Shown here: positions 6,627-14,974 of the stretch, in pieces
Position numbering within the stretch: the stretch's first letter is position 1
How the letters are laid out: each line of letters begins with the position of its first letter
Assembly (NCBI RefSeq): GCF_000429905.1
Contig: NZ_AUCT01000042.1
Location: 1-43,570, forward strand
Direction: 5' to 3'
Length of the DNA: 43,570 nucleotides
Source: Desulfatibacillum aliphaticivorans DSM 15576
Lineage (GTDB): Bacteria > Desulfobacterota > Desulfobacteria > Desulfobacterales > Desulfatibacillaceae
Notes under the pieces: generated by a model
The model's input: only the letters and a program-made list of their open reading frames with translations
Databases searched by the model: none
Told to the model about the DNA's origin: nothing
Program-made: the position numbers and the translations under genes

Positions 6627-8678
6627 TCAGGCCGCCTCCACCAGGTTTTTTTTCCTCATGCTTTGCATGAAGACGGGGATGGCGTAAATCGCCAGGCCGA
6701 GCAGGAAGAAGTAATACTTGTATTCCTCCCCAACCCCGAATCGATGCGCGACTCCTCCCGGATGGAAAAGAGTAAACGAGGCCGCCAGGAAGAAGGGGAT
6801 ATCGTACCATTTGTTTTTTATCAGGCACCAGTTCTGGGCGAAGCACTCAAAGGCCGACATGGCGACCAGGGCCATGACGAAAATCATGATGGCCTGGGGC
6901 CAGCTTGTGATCTCCCAAAGAAGCAGATCCGGGTTGAACACGAACAAGAAGGCGATGACCGATGTTCGGATGTCGTACTTGAATCCCTGGATGCCTGTGG
7001 GGATGGGATCTGAGTCGGCGATGGCCGAGGCGGCGTAGGCCGCCAGCCCCACCGGAGGCGTGTCGTCCGCCAGAATCCCAAAGTAAAAGCAGAACAGATG
7101 GGCTGCGATCAGGGGCAGCACAAAGCCGAAGTTTCCGCCTACCTGCACAATGATGGGCGCGGTCAGGGAAGCCATGACGATGTAGGTCGCCGTGGTGGGC
7201 AATCCCATGCCCAGAAGCAGGCTGGCGATGGCCGTAATCAAAAGCAACAGGTAAATGTTGCCCTGGCTGAGCGTCTCCACGATCTGGGCGACCATGCCGC
7301 CTATGCCCATGTTCACCACGCCCACGATAATGCCGGCTGCTGCGCAGGCCAGGGCCACGGGCATCATGTTCTTGGATCCCTGGATCATGCCCATGCCGAT
7401 GATTCGTATGGAGTCCATAAATCCCTGGCCGATTCCGGTTCCCGCTTTGAACGACCTCCTTAGCTCCTGATAGAAAATAACGACGAAAAGAATCAGGATG
7501 GCCCTGAACGCCGCCATTTCCGGCGAATGACGCAGGATGATCAATTCGTAAAGCAGGACGCCCAGGGGCAGAAGGTAGTGCAGCCCCCCCTTGAGGGTCT
7601 GGAAAAATACGGGGACCTCATGCTTGGCGAGTCCGCTGATTCCCAGCTTGGAGGCTTCCAGGTGCGTGATGCAAAACAAGCCGAAATACGAGGCGAAGGC
7701 CGGAATGGCCGCGGCCTTGACCACCTCGATGTACGGCACGTTTACATATTCCGCGATGATGAACGCCGCAGCGCCCATGATGGGCGGCATCAACTGGCCG
7801 TCCGTACTGGAGGCCACCTCCACGGCGGCGGCTTTTTTGGCGGGATAGCCGACCTTTTTCATCAAAGGAATGGTGAAGGGCCCGGTGGTCACAATGTTTG
7901 CAATGGAGGACCCGGAAACCAGGCCGGTCGCTCCCGACGCCACGACAGCCGCCTTGGCCGGCCCGCCCTTGTATTTTCCCAAAAAGGACAAGGCCAGGTC
8001 GGTAAAAAATTGTCCGGCGCCGGCTTTATCCAGCAAGGCGCCCAAAAGGACGAAGAGATAGACGATGGAAGCGGACACTCCCAACGGGATGCCGTAAATG
8101 CCTTCCGTGCTCAGGCTGATGTTGCTGCAATATTTACGGAGGGAAACCCCTTTAAAGGCCAGGAAGTCCGGCATGTAAGGCCCCAAAAAGGCGTACACGG
8201 TAAAAACAATAGCAATGATGGATAATGCGGGGCCTATCACCCTGCGGGCCGCTTCCAGAAGCACCACCACCAGAACGACGCCGAACGCAATATCCCGGGT
8301 AATGGGCATGCCCGCCCGATAAGCCAGTCCGTCGTAATCAATCACAATATACAGGGAAGCGATGACGGCTATGACAGCCAGGGCGTAATCCATTAAAGGA
8401 ATGCGGTCCGTGACGAAAAAATACTCCATTCCTTTGCGCGCTTTGCGCATGAGCGGAGTTAACAGGAAAAGCAGGGCTATGGCGAAGGCCAGGTGGAAGG
8501 CGCGGGTTTTGGTGCCGTCCAAAATAAAGGCGCCCCCTGCCAGAGCCATTTGGAAAACGGCCCAGCCGGTGGCGATGATCCCCACCAAATATTTTTCAAA
8601 AGGACGGAGGGATCGGACGTCTCCGCTCTCCGCCTTCAATAATTCTTGTGCGTATGTCAGATTTTGCTGCTCACTCAT
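6627..8678 (-). CDS. TRAP transporter fused permease (DctQM type, TAXI system)
   Basis: A 683-residue integral inner-membrane protein that would import an organic anion using the ion gradient, together with the binding protein encoded just upstream. ATG 8678 (MSEQQNLTY) is chosen because AAAGGGA lies about 5 bases upstream; the frame is open further, to 8744, with no good ribosome site. The first ~170 residues are the small DctQ-like subunit fused to a large multi-helix DctM-like subunit. The DctM signature GMGLPTTATYIVMAS is present, and charged loops such as DDTPPVGLAAYAASAIAD are typical of TAXI-type fused permeases. The length is normal for the family. Substrate unknown; TAXI systems often carry dicarboxylates or glutamate-like compounds. 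Confidence 0.92.
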   Translation of the reverse strand: MSEQQNLTYAQELLKAESGDVRSLRPFEKYLVGIIATGWAVFQMALAGGAFILDGTKTRAFHLAFAIALLFLLTPLMRKARKGMEYFFVTDRIPLMDYALAVIAVIASLYIVIDYDGLAYRAGMPITRDIAFGVVLVVVLLEAARRVIGPALSIIAIVFTVYAFLGPYMPDFLAFKGVSLRKYCSNISLSTEGIYGIPLGVSASIVYLFVLLGALLDKAGAGQFFTDLALSFLGKYKGGPAKAAVVASGATGLVSGSSIANIVTTGPFTIPLMKKVGYPAKKAAAVEVASSTDGQLMPPIMGAAAFIIAEYVNVPYIEVVKAAAIPAFASYFGLFCITHLEASKLGISGLAKHEVPVFFQTLKGGLHYLLPLGVLLYELIILRHSPEMAAFRAILILFVVIFYQELRRSFKAGTGIGQGFMDSIRIIGMGMIQGSKNMMPVALACAAAGIIVGVVNMGIGGMVAQIVETLSQGNIYLLLLITAIASLLLGMGLPTTATYIVMASLTAPIIVQVGGNFGFVLPLIAAHLFCFYFGILADDTPPVGLAAYAASAIADSDPIPTGIQGFKYDIRTSVIAFLFVFNPDLLLWEITSWPQAIMIFVMALVAMSAFECFAQNWCLIKNKWYDIPFFLAASFTLFHPGGVAHRFGVGEEYKYYFFLLGLAIYAIPVFMQSMRKKNLVEAA

Positions 8679-8843
8679 GGAATCCCTTTGGCAGAGAGCG
8701 CGAGCGCTTAAGCATATGGCATGACGCAACGGGCCGGGCTTCAAACCGGCCTGGGGGCCCTTTCAGCAGTAGATTGAATGGGTTGCGATTCAGCGCTATC
8801 CGGTGCGCGCCAAAGCAGCCGTTGCTATCTCACACTCCCTGTG

Positions 8844-8891
8844 AAAAAAGGCGGCGGGACGTTGTGATGCGATAAACGTCCGGCCGCCTTT
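8844..8891 (-). terminator. intrinsic terminator/attenuator between binding protein and permease
   Basis: Arms 8847-8863 and 8875-8891 pair at 16 of 17 positions around an 11-base loop, and a run of T follows on the minus strand. It lies 12 bp after the binding-protein stop and 165 bp before the permease start, so it likely stops most transcripts after the binding protein and lets a minority read through. Confidence 0.85.
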
Positions 8892-8902
8892 GGGTGTTTC
8901 AG

Positions 8903-9895
8903 TTATTTGATGAGTTCGGGCTTGATGTATTTCACCAGACCGGCTTCTTTGTAGTACTTGAGGGCGCCGGGGTGAATGGGAGCGGAAAGGCCCTGAAGCA
9001 TTTCCTCGGCGTTCAACACAGCATAAGCCGGGTGCAGTTTTTTGAAGGCTTCCAGGTTATCGAAAACTTCCTTGGTGACGGCGTACACCACGTCGTCGCT
9101 GACATTGGCGGAACTCACCAGAGTGGCCTTGACTCCGATGCTGGGAACGTCTGCATCATTCACGGCGTTGGGGTAGTTTTCCACCTTGATGAAGCTCTTG
9201 GCGTAGTAAGGATACTTTGCAATAACAGCGTCCAGGCCGGCGCCCGCGATAGGCACGATGGAAACCTTAATGCGGCCGGAGGTGGCTTCCTTGATGTTTC
9301 CGTTGGGATGACCCACGGTGTACACAAAGGCGTCGATTTTTTCGTCCTGGAGCAGGCTGGGGGCTTCCACGGCCTTGGCGTATTCGGCCACAATATCGTC
9401 TTCCGTCATGCCGTAGGCTTCCAGCACGTCCTTGGAGTTCTGCAACTGGCCGGATCCGGGGTTGCCGATATTCACTCTTTTGCCCTTGAGATCGCCGAAG
9501 TCTTTGGCCTTGAGGTCCGCGCGGGCCACACAGGTCATCAACTCAGGATGGATGGAGAATACGGCGCGCAGGTCTTTCTGGGGACCGGCTTGTTCCCATT
9601 CAGCCATGCCTTTGACAGCCTGGAACTGCCTGTCTGACTGGGCGATGCCGAATTCCAGGTCGCCTGACAAAACCGCATTGATGTTGTAAACGGAGCCGCC
9701 GGTGGATTCCACGGTCGCTTTGATGTCATACACGCTGGACTTTTGGTTGACCATTCTGCTGATAGCGCCGCCCGTGGGATAGTAGACGCCCGTGACGCCG
9801 CCCGTACCGATGGTCACAAAAGTCTTGGCGAACGCGGGTCCAAACCCGGTGATGCAAAACAGTACGGCAATGAACAGAATTAGCGCTTTTTTCAT
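8903..9895 (-). CDS. TAXI-family TRAP transporter substrate-binding protein
   Basis: 330 residues with a signal peptide (MKKALILFIAVLFCITGFGP, cleavage after AFA). The mature protein starts with FVTIGTGGVTGVYYPTGGAI, the hallmark of TAXI periplasmic binding proteins. Later motifs such as GKRVNIGNPGSGQLQNSKDV and KIDAFVYTVGHPNGNIKE fit the two-lobe fold. GGAGG precedes the ATG. It is the first gene of a two-gene unit with the fused permease; the terminator hairpin after it should give more binding protein than permease, as is usual for such systems. Ligand not predictable from sequence. Confidence 0.95.
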   Translation of the reverse strand: MKKALILFIAVLFCITGFGPAFAKTFVTIGTGGVTGVYYPTGGAISRMVNQKSSVYDIKATVESTGGSVYNINAVLSGDLEFGIAQSDRQFQAVKGMAEWEQAGPQKDLRAVFSIHPELMTCVARADLKAKDFGDLKGKRVNIGNPGSGQLQNSKDVLEAYGMTEDDIVAEYAKAVEAPSLLQDEKIDAFVYTVGHPNGNIKEATSGRIKVSIVPIAGAGLDAVIAKYPYYAKSFIKVENYPNAVNDADVPSIGVKATLVSSANVSDDVVYAVTKEVFDNLEAFKKLHPAYAVLNAEEMLQGLSAPIHPGALKYYKEAGLVKYIKPELIK

Positions 9896-10570
9896 AATTT
9901 CCTCCTTCGATTGTGTTTACGACGCCAAACGCAAAGATCTACTATGCCTGTTTCAGGCTGAATCCAAACGCCTGACGCCAGATTTTGATCAACTAGTGGA
10001 GAACGGGTTTCTTGTCCGCTCCTGGGGTTAACCCCGGAACAGGCAAGTCCGGATTTTGCTTGAGGTGTATTCCGGTGTCCAATACTTAAATCACGTATAA
10101 CATAAATTTCACGTTCTTGAAAAGAAATTAGGAATCTTTCTCCAAAACACAAGTCCATTCTAGGGAAAACACATTGCCCTCCCTGCTACGGCCGGTTTCA
10201 ACTTAAAGTAAATATTCCTCGCCCGAAAAACTTACAAAAAATCGGCCGTTGATTTTACCGTTGGGCTCCAGTTCCGGGCTTGAAAGCCCTTGGCGCCTAT
10301 GCTAATGTTTTTTCCGTTGTTAAGACGCCTTTTGCCCTAACAAAGCATTTTCGCCGTTTTTTTGAATGCGGACCAGGAGTCCGGCAACTCGCCCTTTCTC
10401 GGATTTCTTATAAACTATGGATACGAAATCCTTAGAATTTTCGCCCCTGCGTCAATACAACTCCGACGGCGCAGGCTCGGCCCTCCTCCCCTGGCGCACG
10501 GCCTTGCCAATGAAAATCACTTTATCCATGCCGTCTGGTCAACCTCATTCGAGAGCCGAAAGGACATAAC
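9896..10570. other. 675-bp divergent intergenic region
   Basis: This separates the TRAP unit (leftward) from the phosphatase gene (rightward) and must hold both promoters. I see a small hairpin GGGCTTGAAAGCCC near 10277-10290 but no convincing -35/-10 or -24/-12 pair, no repeats of the types found elsewhere in the window, and no coding frame with a ribosome site. Confidence 0.4.
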
Positions 10571-12562
10571 ATGCGGACTCTCAAACTAACGATCAGATGG
10601 AAGTACTTCACCACGCTTTTGGCCCTGTGTCTTTTCCCCCTTCTCGTCATCACCCTGGCAAGCCATGCAGGCATAACGCAAATTGTGGATATTATATCCC
10701 TGGACACGCGATCCGCTTTTAAGGAGCTCTCGCAAAGGACGCTGCTTCAGACAGCCCAGACCCAGGCCCTGATATTTCAGCGAACCCGGCAAGCCATTGA
10801 ACTCGGCCTTTTGGAGCTTAGCAAAGAAGCTCAGTTGGCTGAGTTGGAACAGGGCGGCTTCCCGGCGGACATGTTTCAGCCCATGGCCGCGTTATTGGCA
10901 AACTTTCCCCATTCCGCAAAAAAGGTGGTTCTGATCAGCGAATCCGGCCAATCCATGTCCCTGGAAGCCGGCTCCGTGACCACGGAATCCTTGGACGCGG
11001 CGGCCGTGGGCTGGTTTCAGGAGGCCATGAAGAATCGGCGGGAATCCGGAAGCGTGTCCTGGATGGAACATGACGTCTATTCCGACAGAAACTCCTCAAA
11101 ATATACAGCTTTGGCCGTTTTCGAGGGGACTCATGGATTCAAACGGATTGCCGCTTTGGAAATCGACGCCCTGGACAAGCTCAATCAGGGAGTCACCCCC
11201 GCCCCCTGGAGGGAGACAACTCTTTCCTTTTTGGTGGAGTTCGGAACCAGCGCCAGCAAAGGAAACCCGGTCCTGAAAATCCTGGCGCAAAAATCGCCGG
11301 GGTCGGATAGTTGGTCCGGGCCGAGGCACGGGCGATGGTTGGCTTCTCCGGATGCAAAGCGCATGAAAAGCGTCCTGGACTCCATTTCCCGGGGCGGATC
11401 CGGCGCCGGCGAGCTTCCGTATATGGGTCAGGACTACGTGTGGGCCTGGGCCCCAACCCAGAAAGGGCCGTGCTTCGTCATCATGGCGCCTCTCTCTGTG
11501 GTGGAGGCCAGGTCGCAGCAAGTGGAGGAAACGCTGCACGGCTACACCCGCTCCACACTGATACTTTCGGGCATGGCGGCGCTTGCCACCTTATTATTGG
11601 TCACCCTGGCCGCCTTTGTAGGCGCCCGCCGTTTTTCGCGCCCCTTACTGGAAGTCATCCGAGGAGTGACCAAAGTCTCCAGGGGCGACTTCTCCGTCAG
11701 GGTTGACCTGAAAACAGGCGACGAGTGGGACTCCCTTATCCAGGGGTTCAACAGGATGGTTCCCATGTTGGAGGAAACCATGGCCTGGCGCAAGCGCCTG
11801 GAACTGGCCCGGGAAGTGCAGCAGAGCCTGCTGCCCAAGCGGCCGCCCAAGGTGAACGGCCTGGACATTGCAGCCAGAAGCGTTTCAGCGCAGCAGGTGG
11901 GCGGGGATTATTTCGATTTTCTGAAGGCCAATGAAGAACAGCGTTTGACTGTAGCCGTCGGAGACATCACCGGGCATGGCGTGGGCGCAGCGCTGCTTAT
12001 GACCACGGCCCGAGCCCTGGTGCGCAGGCGATCCAGGCGTGACGGGGATCTGGCGCAAATCGTGTCGGACATCAATAAGCAGCTGGCGCCTGACGTGGCC
12101 GACTCGGGCAAGTTCATGACCCTGTTCCTGGCGGAAGTGGATATCAGCAAAATGGTGGTCCGTTACGCCAACGCCGGGCATGATCCGGCCATGGTCTACG
12201 ATCCCACGAACAAGGTTTTCGAAACTCTGGAAGGCGGCGGCCTGATTCTTGGGCCTTTTGAAAGCTCGGTTTACGAGCAATACGAGACCGGCATCAGCCC
12301 CGGGCACATCATCATCCTGGGTACGGACGGCATCTGGGAAACCTCGAATTTTGAGGGAAAATACTACGGCAAAAAGAACCTGCAAAAGGTTGTTGCGGAC
12401 AAAGCGCATCTGCCCGCGGAGCAAATTGTGGACAAGGTGCTTGAGTCCTTGAATGCGTTCCGTTCCCCCAAAGTGCAGGAAGACGATGTAACCCTGGTGA
12501 TCATCAAAATCCTGGAGCAGGGCGCGGAGTATAAACAGCTTAAGCTGCCTGACATGGTTTAA
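10571..12562 (+). CDS. membrane sensor PP2C-type Ser/Thr phosphatase (SpoIIE/RsbU family)
   Basis: 663 residues. Transmembrane helices at about 13-33 and 328-350 bracket a ~290-residue periplasmic sensor region. A HAMP linker follows (about 351-402, FSRPLLEVIRGVTKVSRGDF), then an RsbU-like start (LAREVQQSLLP) and the PP2C domain with metal-binding motifs GGDYFD (444-449), VGDITGHG (463-470), GTDGIWE (584-590) and EDDVTL (637-642). Such proteins dephosphorylate an anti-sigma-factor antagonist (STAS) and so release a partner-switching pathway in response to an external signal. All metal-site aspartates are present, so it should be active. AAAGGA precedes the ATG. No STAS protein, anti-sigma kinase or sigma factor lies beside it, so its partner is encoded elsewhere. 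Confidence 0.93.
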   Translation: MRTLKLTIRWKYFTTLLALCLFPLLVITLASHAGITQIVDIISLDTRSAFKELSQRTLLQTAQTQALIFQRTRQAIELGLLELSKEAQLAELEQGGFPADMFQPMAALLANFPHSAKKVVLISESGQSMSLEAGSVTTESLDAAAVGWFQEAMKNRRESGSVSWMEHDVYSDRNSSKYTALAVFEGTHGFKRIAALEIDALDKLNQGVTPAPWRETTLSFLVEFGTSASKGNPVLKILAQKSPGSDSWSGPRHGRWLASPDAKRMKSVLDSISRGGSGAGELPYMGQDYVWAWAPTQKGPCFVIMAPLSVVEARSQQVEETLHGYTRSTLILSGMAALATLLLVTLAAFVGARRFSRPLLEVIRGVTKVSRGDFSVRVDLKTGDEWDSLIQGFNRMVPMLEETMAWRKRLELAREVQQSLLPKRPPKVNGLDIAARSVSAQQVGGDYFDFLKANEEQRLTVAVGDITGHGVGAALLMTTARALVRRRSRRDGDLAQIVSDINKQLAPDVADSGKFMTLFLAEVDISKMVVRYANAGHDPAMVYDPTNKVFETLEGGGLILGPFESSVYEQYETGISPGHIIILGTDGIWETSNFEGKYYGKKNLQKVVADKAHLPAEQIVDKVLESLNAFRSPKVQEDDVTLVIIKILEQGAEYKQLKLPDMV

Positions 12563-12603
12563 CCGAAGCGGACGAATGAACTCCGCCCGCTCCGGCTTCC
12601 CGT

Positions 12604-13362
12604 CTATTCCTTATCCTTGGACATGGCCTTTAAAAGCGGGGTAAAAAGGTCGATGGGCAAGGGAAAAATCGTGGTGGAATTGTTCTCCGCCGACATCTCC
12701 CGCATCGTCTGCAAATAGCGCAACTGAAGGGCCACAGGCGTTTTTTCTATAATCACAGCGGCTTCTGACAGCCTGGCGGCGGCCTGGAACTCGCCTTCCG
12801 CATTGATCACCTTGGCGCGCCTTTCGCGCTCGGCCTCGGCCTGTTTGGCCATGGCCCGCTGCATTTCGTTGGGAAGATCAATGTGCTTCAACTCCACATT
12901 CGCCACTTTGATCCCCCACGGATCCGTATGGGTGTCCAAAATCTCCTGCAACTGGTTGTTGATCTTGTCCCGGTCGGAAAGCAGTTCGTCCAACTCGGCC
13001 TGGCCGCACACGCTTCGGATGGTGGTCTGGGCGAGCTGGCTCATGGCGTATTGATAATGCTCCACCTCAATGGTGGCCTTCACCGTATCCACAACCCGAA
13101 AGTAGATGACGGCGTTAACTTTAACGGAGACGTTGTCCCGGGTGATTACGTCCTGGGGGTCCACGTCCAGGGCGACCAGGCGAAGGCTGACCTTCAACAT
13201 CTTGTCGATTCCCGGAATCAGGATGATCAGGCCCGGGCCTTTGGCGCCGATGCACCGGCCAAGACGAAATACGACGCCCCGCTCGTACTCGTTCAAAATC
13301 CGGATGGACGCCAGCAACAAGATAATTGCAAGTACAAGAATAACGCCTATTGCTACTACCAT
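12604..13362 (-). CDS. slipin / stomatin-like SPFH membrane protein
   Basis: 252 residues: one N-terminal membrane helix (VVAIGVILVLAIILLLASI), then the SPFH/band-7 domain (RILNEYERGVVFRLGR, GPGLIILIPGIDKM, DNVSVKVNAVIYFRV) and a charged coiled-coil region (MAKQAEAERERRAKVINAEG). Slipins form oligomeric scaffolds in the inner membrane and are cut or controlled by a partner NfeD-type protease. AAGGAGG precedes the ATG. It lies 85 bp downstream of the nfeD gene on the same strand, which is the classic slipin-protease pair. Physiological role not known. Confidence 0.93.
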   Translation of the reverse strand: MVVAIGVILVLAIILLLASIRILNEYERGVVFRLGRCIGAKGPGLIILIPGIDKMLKVSLRLVALDVDPQDVITRDNVSVKVNAVIYFRVVDTVKATIEVEHYQYAMSQLAQTTIRSVCGQAELDELLSDRDKINNQLQEILDTHTDPWGIKVANVELKHIDLPNEMQRAMAKQAEAERERRAKVINAEGEFQAAARLSEAAVIIEKTPVALQLRYLQTMREMSAENNSTTIFPLPIDLFTPLLKAMSKDKE

Positions 13363-13447
13363 GCCGTTCCCTCCTTTAAGAAAATTATCAGGATGACAGC
13401 GATGAAGAACGCCAATAAAAACTTAGTCGCCTTCATCCGAGCAAATG

Positions 13448-14755
13448 CTACCGCTCTGTGTCCTTTTCCACAATCAACAGCAGTCCGTCCACGGAGGCAA
13501 CCCGAATGGGATCCCCCGGCGCCATGGGCTGCAGAAACCTGGCGTTCCAGATTTCGGCGTGCACCAAAACTTTGCCCTGGGTTTCCGAGGAAGCCTGGGT
13601 TACCTTGCCCTTTTCTCCCACAAGCCCGTCCTCGCCGGTCCTTATCTTCGCCTTGTGGGCCTTTACCACCAGGGCCGCAACGATTGCAAAAAACGCCCCA
13701 ACAAATAAGACCGTGGGAATCAAAACGCTCCAAGCCACTCGCAATCCTGTAACATCATAGTCAAAAAGCATGGTCGCCCCCAAAAATATGGAAACAATTC
13801 CGCCTGCGGCAAGCGCTCCGTGGCTTGCGATTTGCGTCTCCAAAACAAAAAAGACGCCCGATAGTAGAATCAACATGATCCCCACGTAGTTGACCGGCAG
13901 CGTATGGAGGGCGTACAGCGCAACCAGTATGCTGATAACGCCGACCACTCCGGGAAAAACAGCCCCTGGATTGGCAAACTCAAAATAAAGGCCCAGCATG
14001 CCAAGGCTCATGAGTAAAAAAGCGATGTTGGGGTTGGCGATCACGCTGAGTATTTTTTCCCGCAATGTGGTCTGATAGTTGATTATCGTGCAGTCTTTGG
14101 TCCTTAATACCCCTTTATCGGGAATTTCCATGCCGTCCAGCTTTTCCAGCAATTCGGGCATGTCTTTGGCGATGAAATCGATGACGTTCAGTTCCAGGGC
14201 TTCGGTTTCCGTGGCTGATACGCTTTCCCGAATGGCTTTTTCGACCCACTCGGCGTTCCGCCCTCTTTTTTCAGCCACACTCCTGGCGGCGGCCGCGGCG
14301 TCATTGGTGACTTTGGAATTCATGGTTTCGCTGATTTCCTTGCCGTCTCCGCTCACCGGATGGGCGGCGCCGATATTTGTGGCCGGCGCCATCACCGCCA
14401 CGTCCGCGGCATTGGTGATCATCACTCCCGCCGAAGCGGCCCTGGCCCCGGAAGGGGAAACGTAAACCACCACAGGAACCTTGGCGTCCAAAAAGGCCAT
14501 GACTATGCGGCGCATGGACTCCAGGGAGCCTCCAGGCGTATCCAACTGGAAAATCACGCAGGCGTAACCGGCTTCTTCGGCGTCGTCCAGGCATTTTTCC
14601 ATGAGAAAGGCTGTGGCTGCGCCGATGGGTTGGGAAATCTCCATAACCATGATTTCCCCCTTATCGGCCCAGGCAAGAGGGGCTAAGCCCACAGACACGC
14701 CAAAGACCAGTAGAGCCAAAGCAAAAACCAACCCGGATTTGGTCAATATACGCAT
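13448..14755 (-). CDS. nfeD: NfeD-family membrane-bound serine protease (stomatin operon partner)
   Basis: 435 residues. A signal or anchor helix (about 1-30) is followed by a ClpP/crotonase-fold protease domain with FQLDTPGG, and ASAGVMI with the likely nucleophile Ser108. Lys148 lies forty residues on (TMNSKVTND), matching the Ser-Lys dyad arrangement known for archaeal STOPP proteases. Four to five membrane helices follow (about 245-365), then a C-terminal OB-fold NfeD domain (about 370-435, GLVGEKGKVTQ). This is the long, protease-bearing form of the family. AGGGAGGG precedes the ATG. It is co-directional with the slipin gene, probably its substrate or scaffold. Confidence 0.92.
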   Translation of the reverse strand: MRILTKSGLVFALALLVFGVSVGLAPLAWADKGEIMVMEISQPIGAATAFLMEKCLDDAEEAGYACVIFQLDTPGGSLESMRRIVMAFLDAKVPVVVYVSPSGARAASAGVMITNAADVAVMAPATNIGAAHPVSGDGKEISETMNSKVTNDAAAAARSVAEKRGRNAEWVEKAIRESVSATETEALELNVIDFIAKDMPELLEKLDGMEIPDKGVLRTKDCTIINYQTTLREKILSVIANPNIAFLLMSLGMLGLYFEFANPGAVFPGVVGVISILVALYALHTLPVNYVGIMLILLSGVFFVLETQIASHGALAAGGIVSIFLGATMLFDYDVTGLRVAWSVLIPTVLFVGAFFAIVAALVVKAHKAKIRTGEDGLVGEKGKVTQASSETQGKVLVHAEIWNARFLQPMAPGDPIRVASVDGLLLIVEKDTER

Positions 14756-14974
14756 GATCCCTCCCTAAAAAGGCGCCCTTTTTATAAGAATGATATGTAT
14801 AATTACCTTAGCTCGCACGGCAAAGCAAGGGCTTTCGGCCGAAAGGCGCTCCCTGGTAAAAATAACGATTCTATTTTATTCGGGAAGTTGACTCCGAGGA
14901 TTATTATGGGATACAATGCTCAGGCCTGAACAAGGCTAAATTTCATCAGAAAGCCCTGCTTGCTTGGAGTGATA

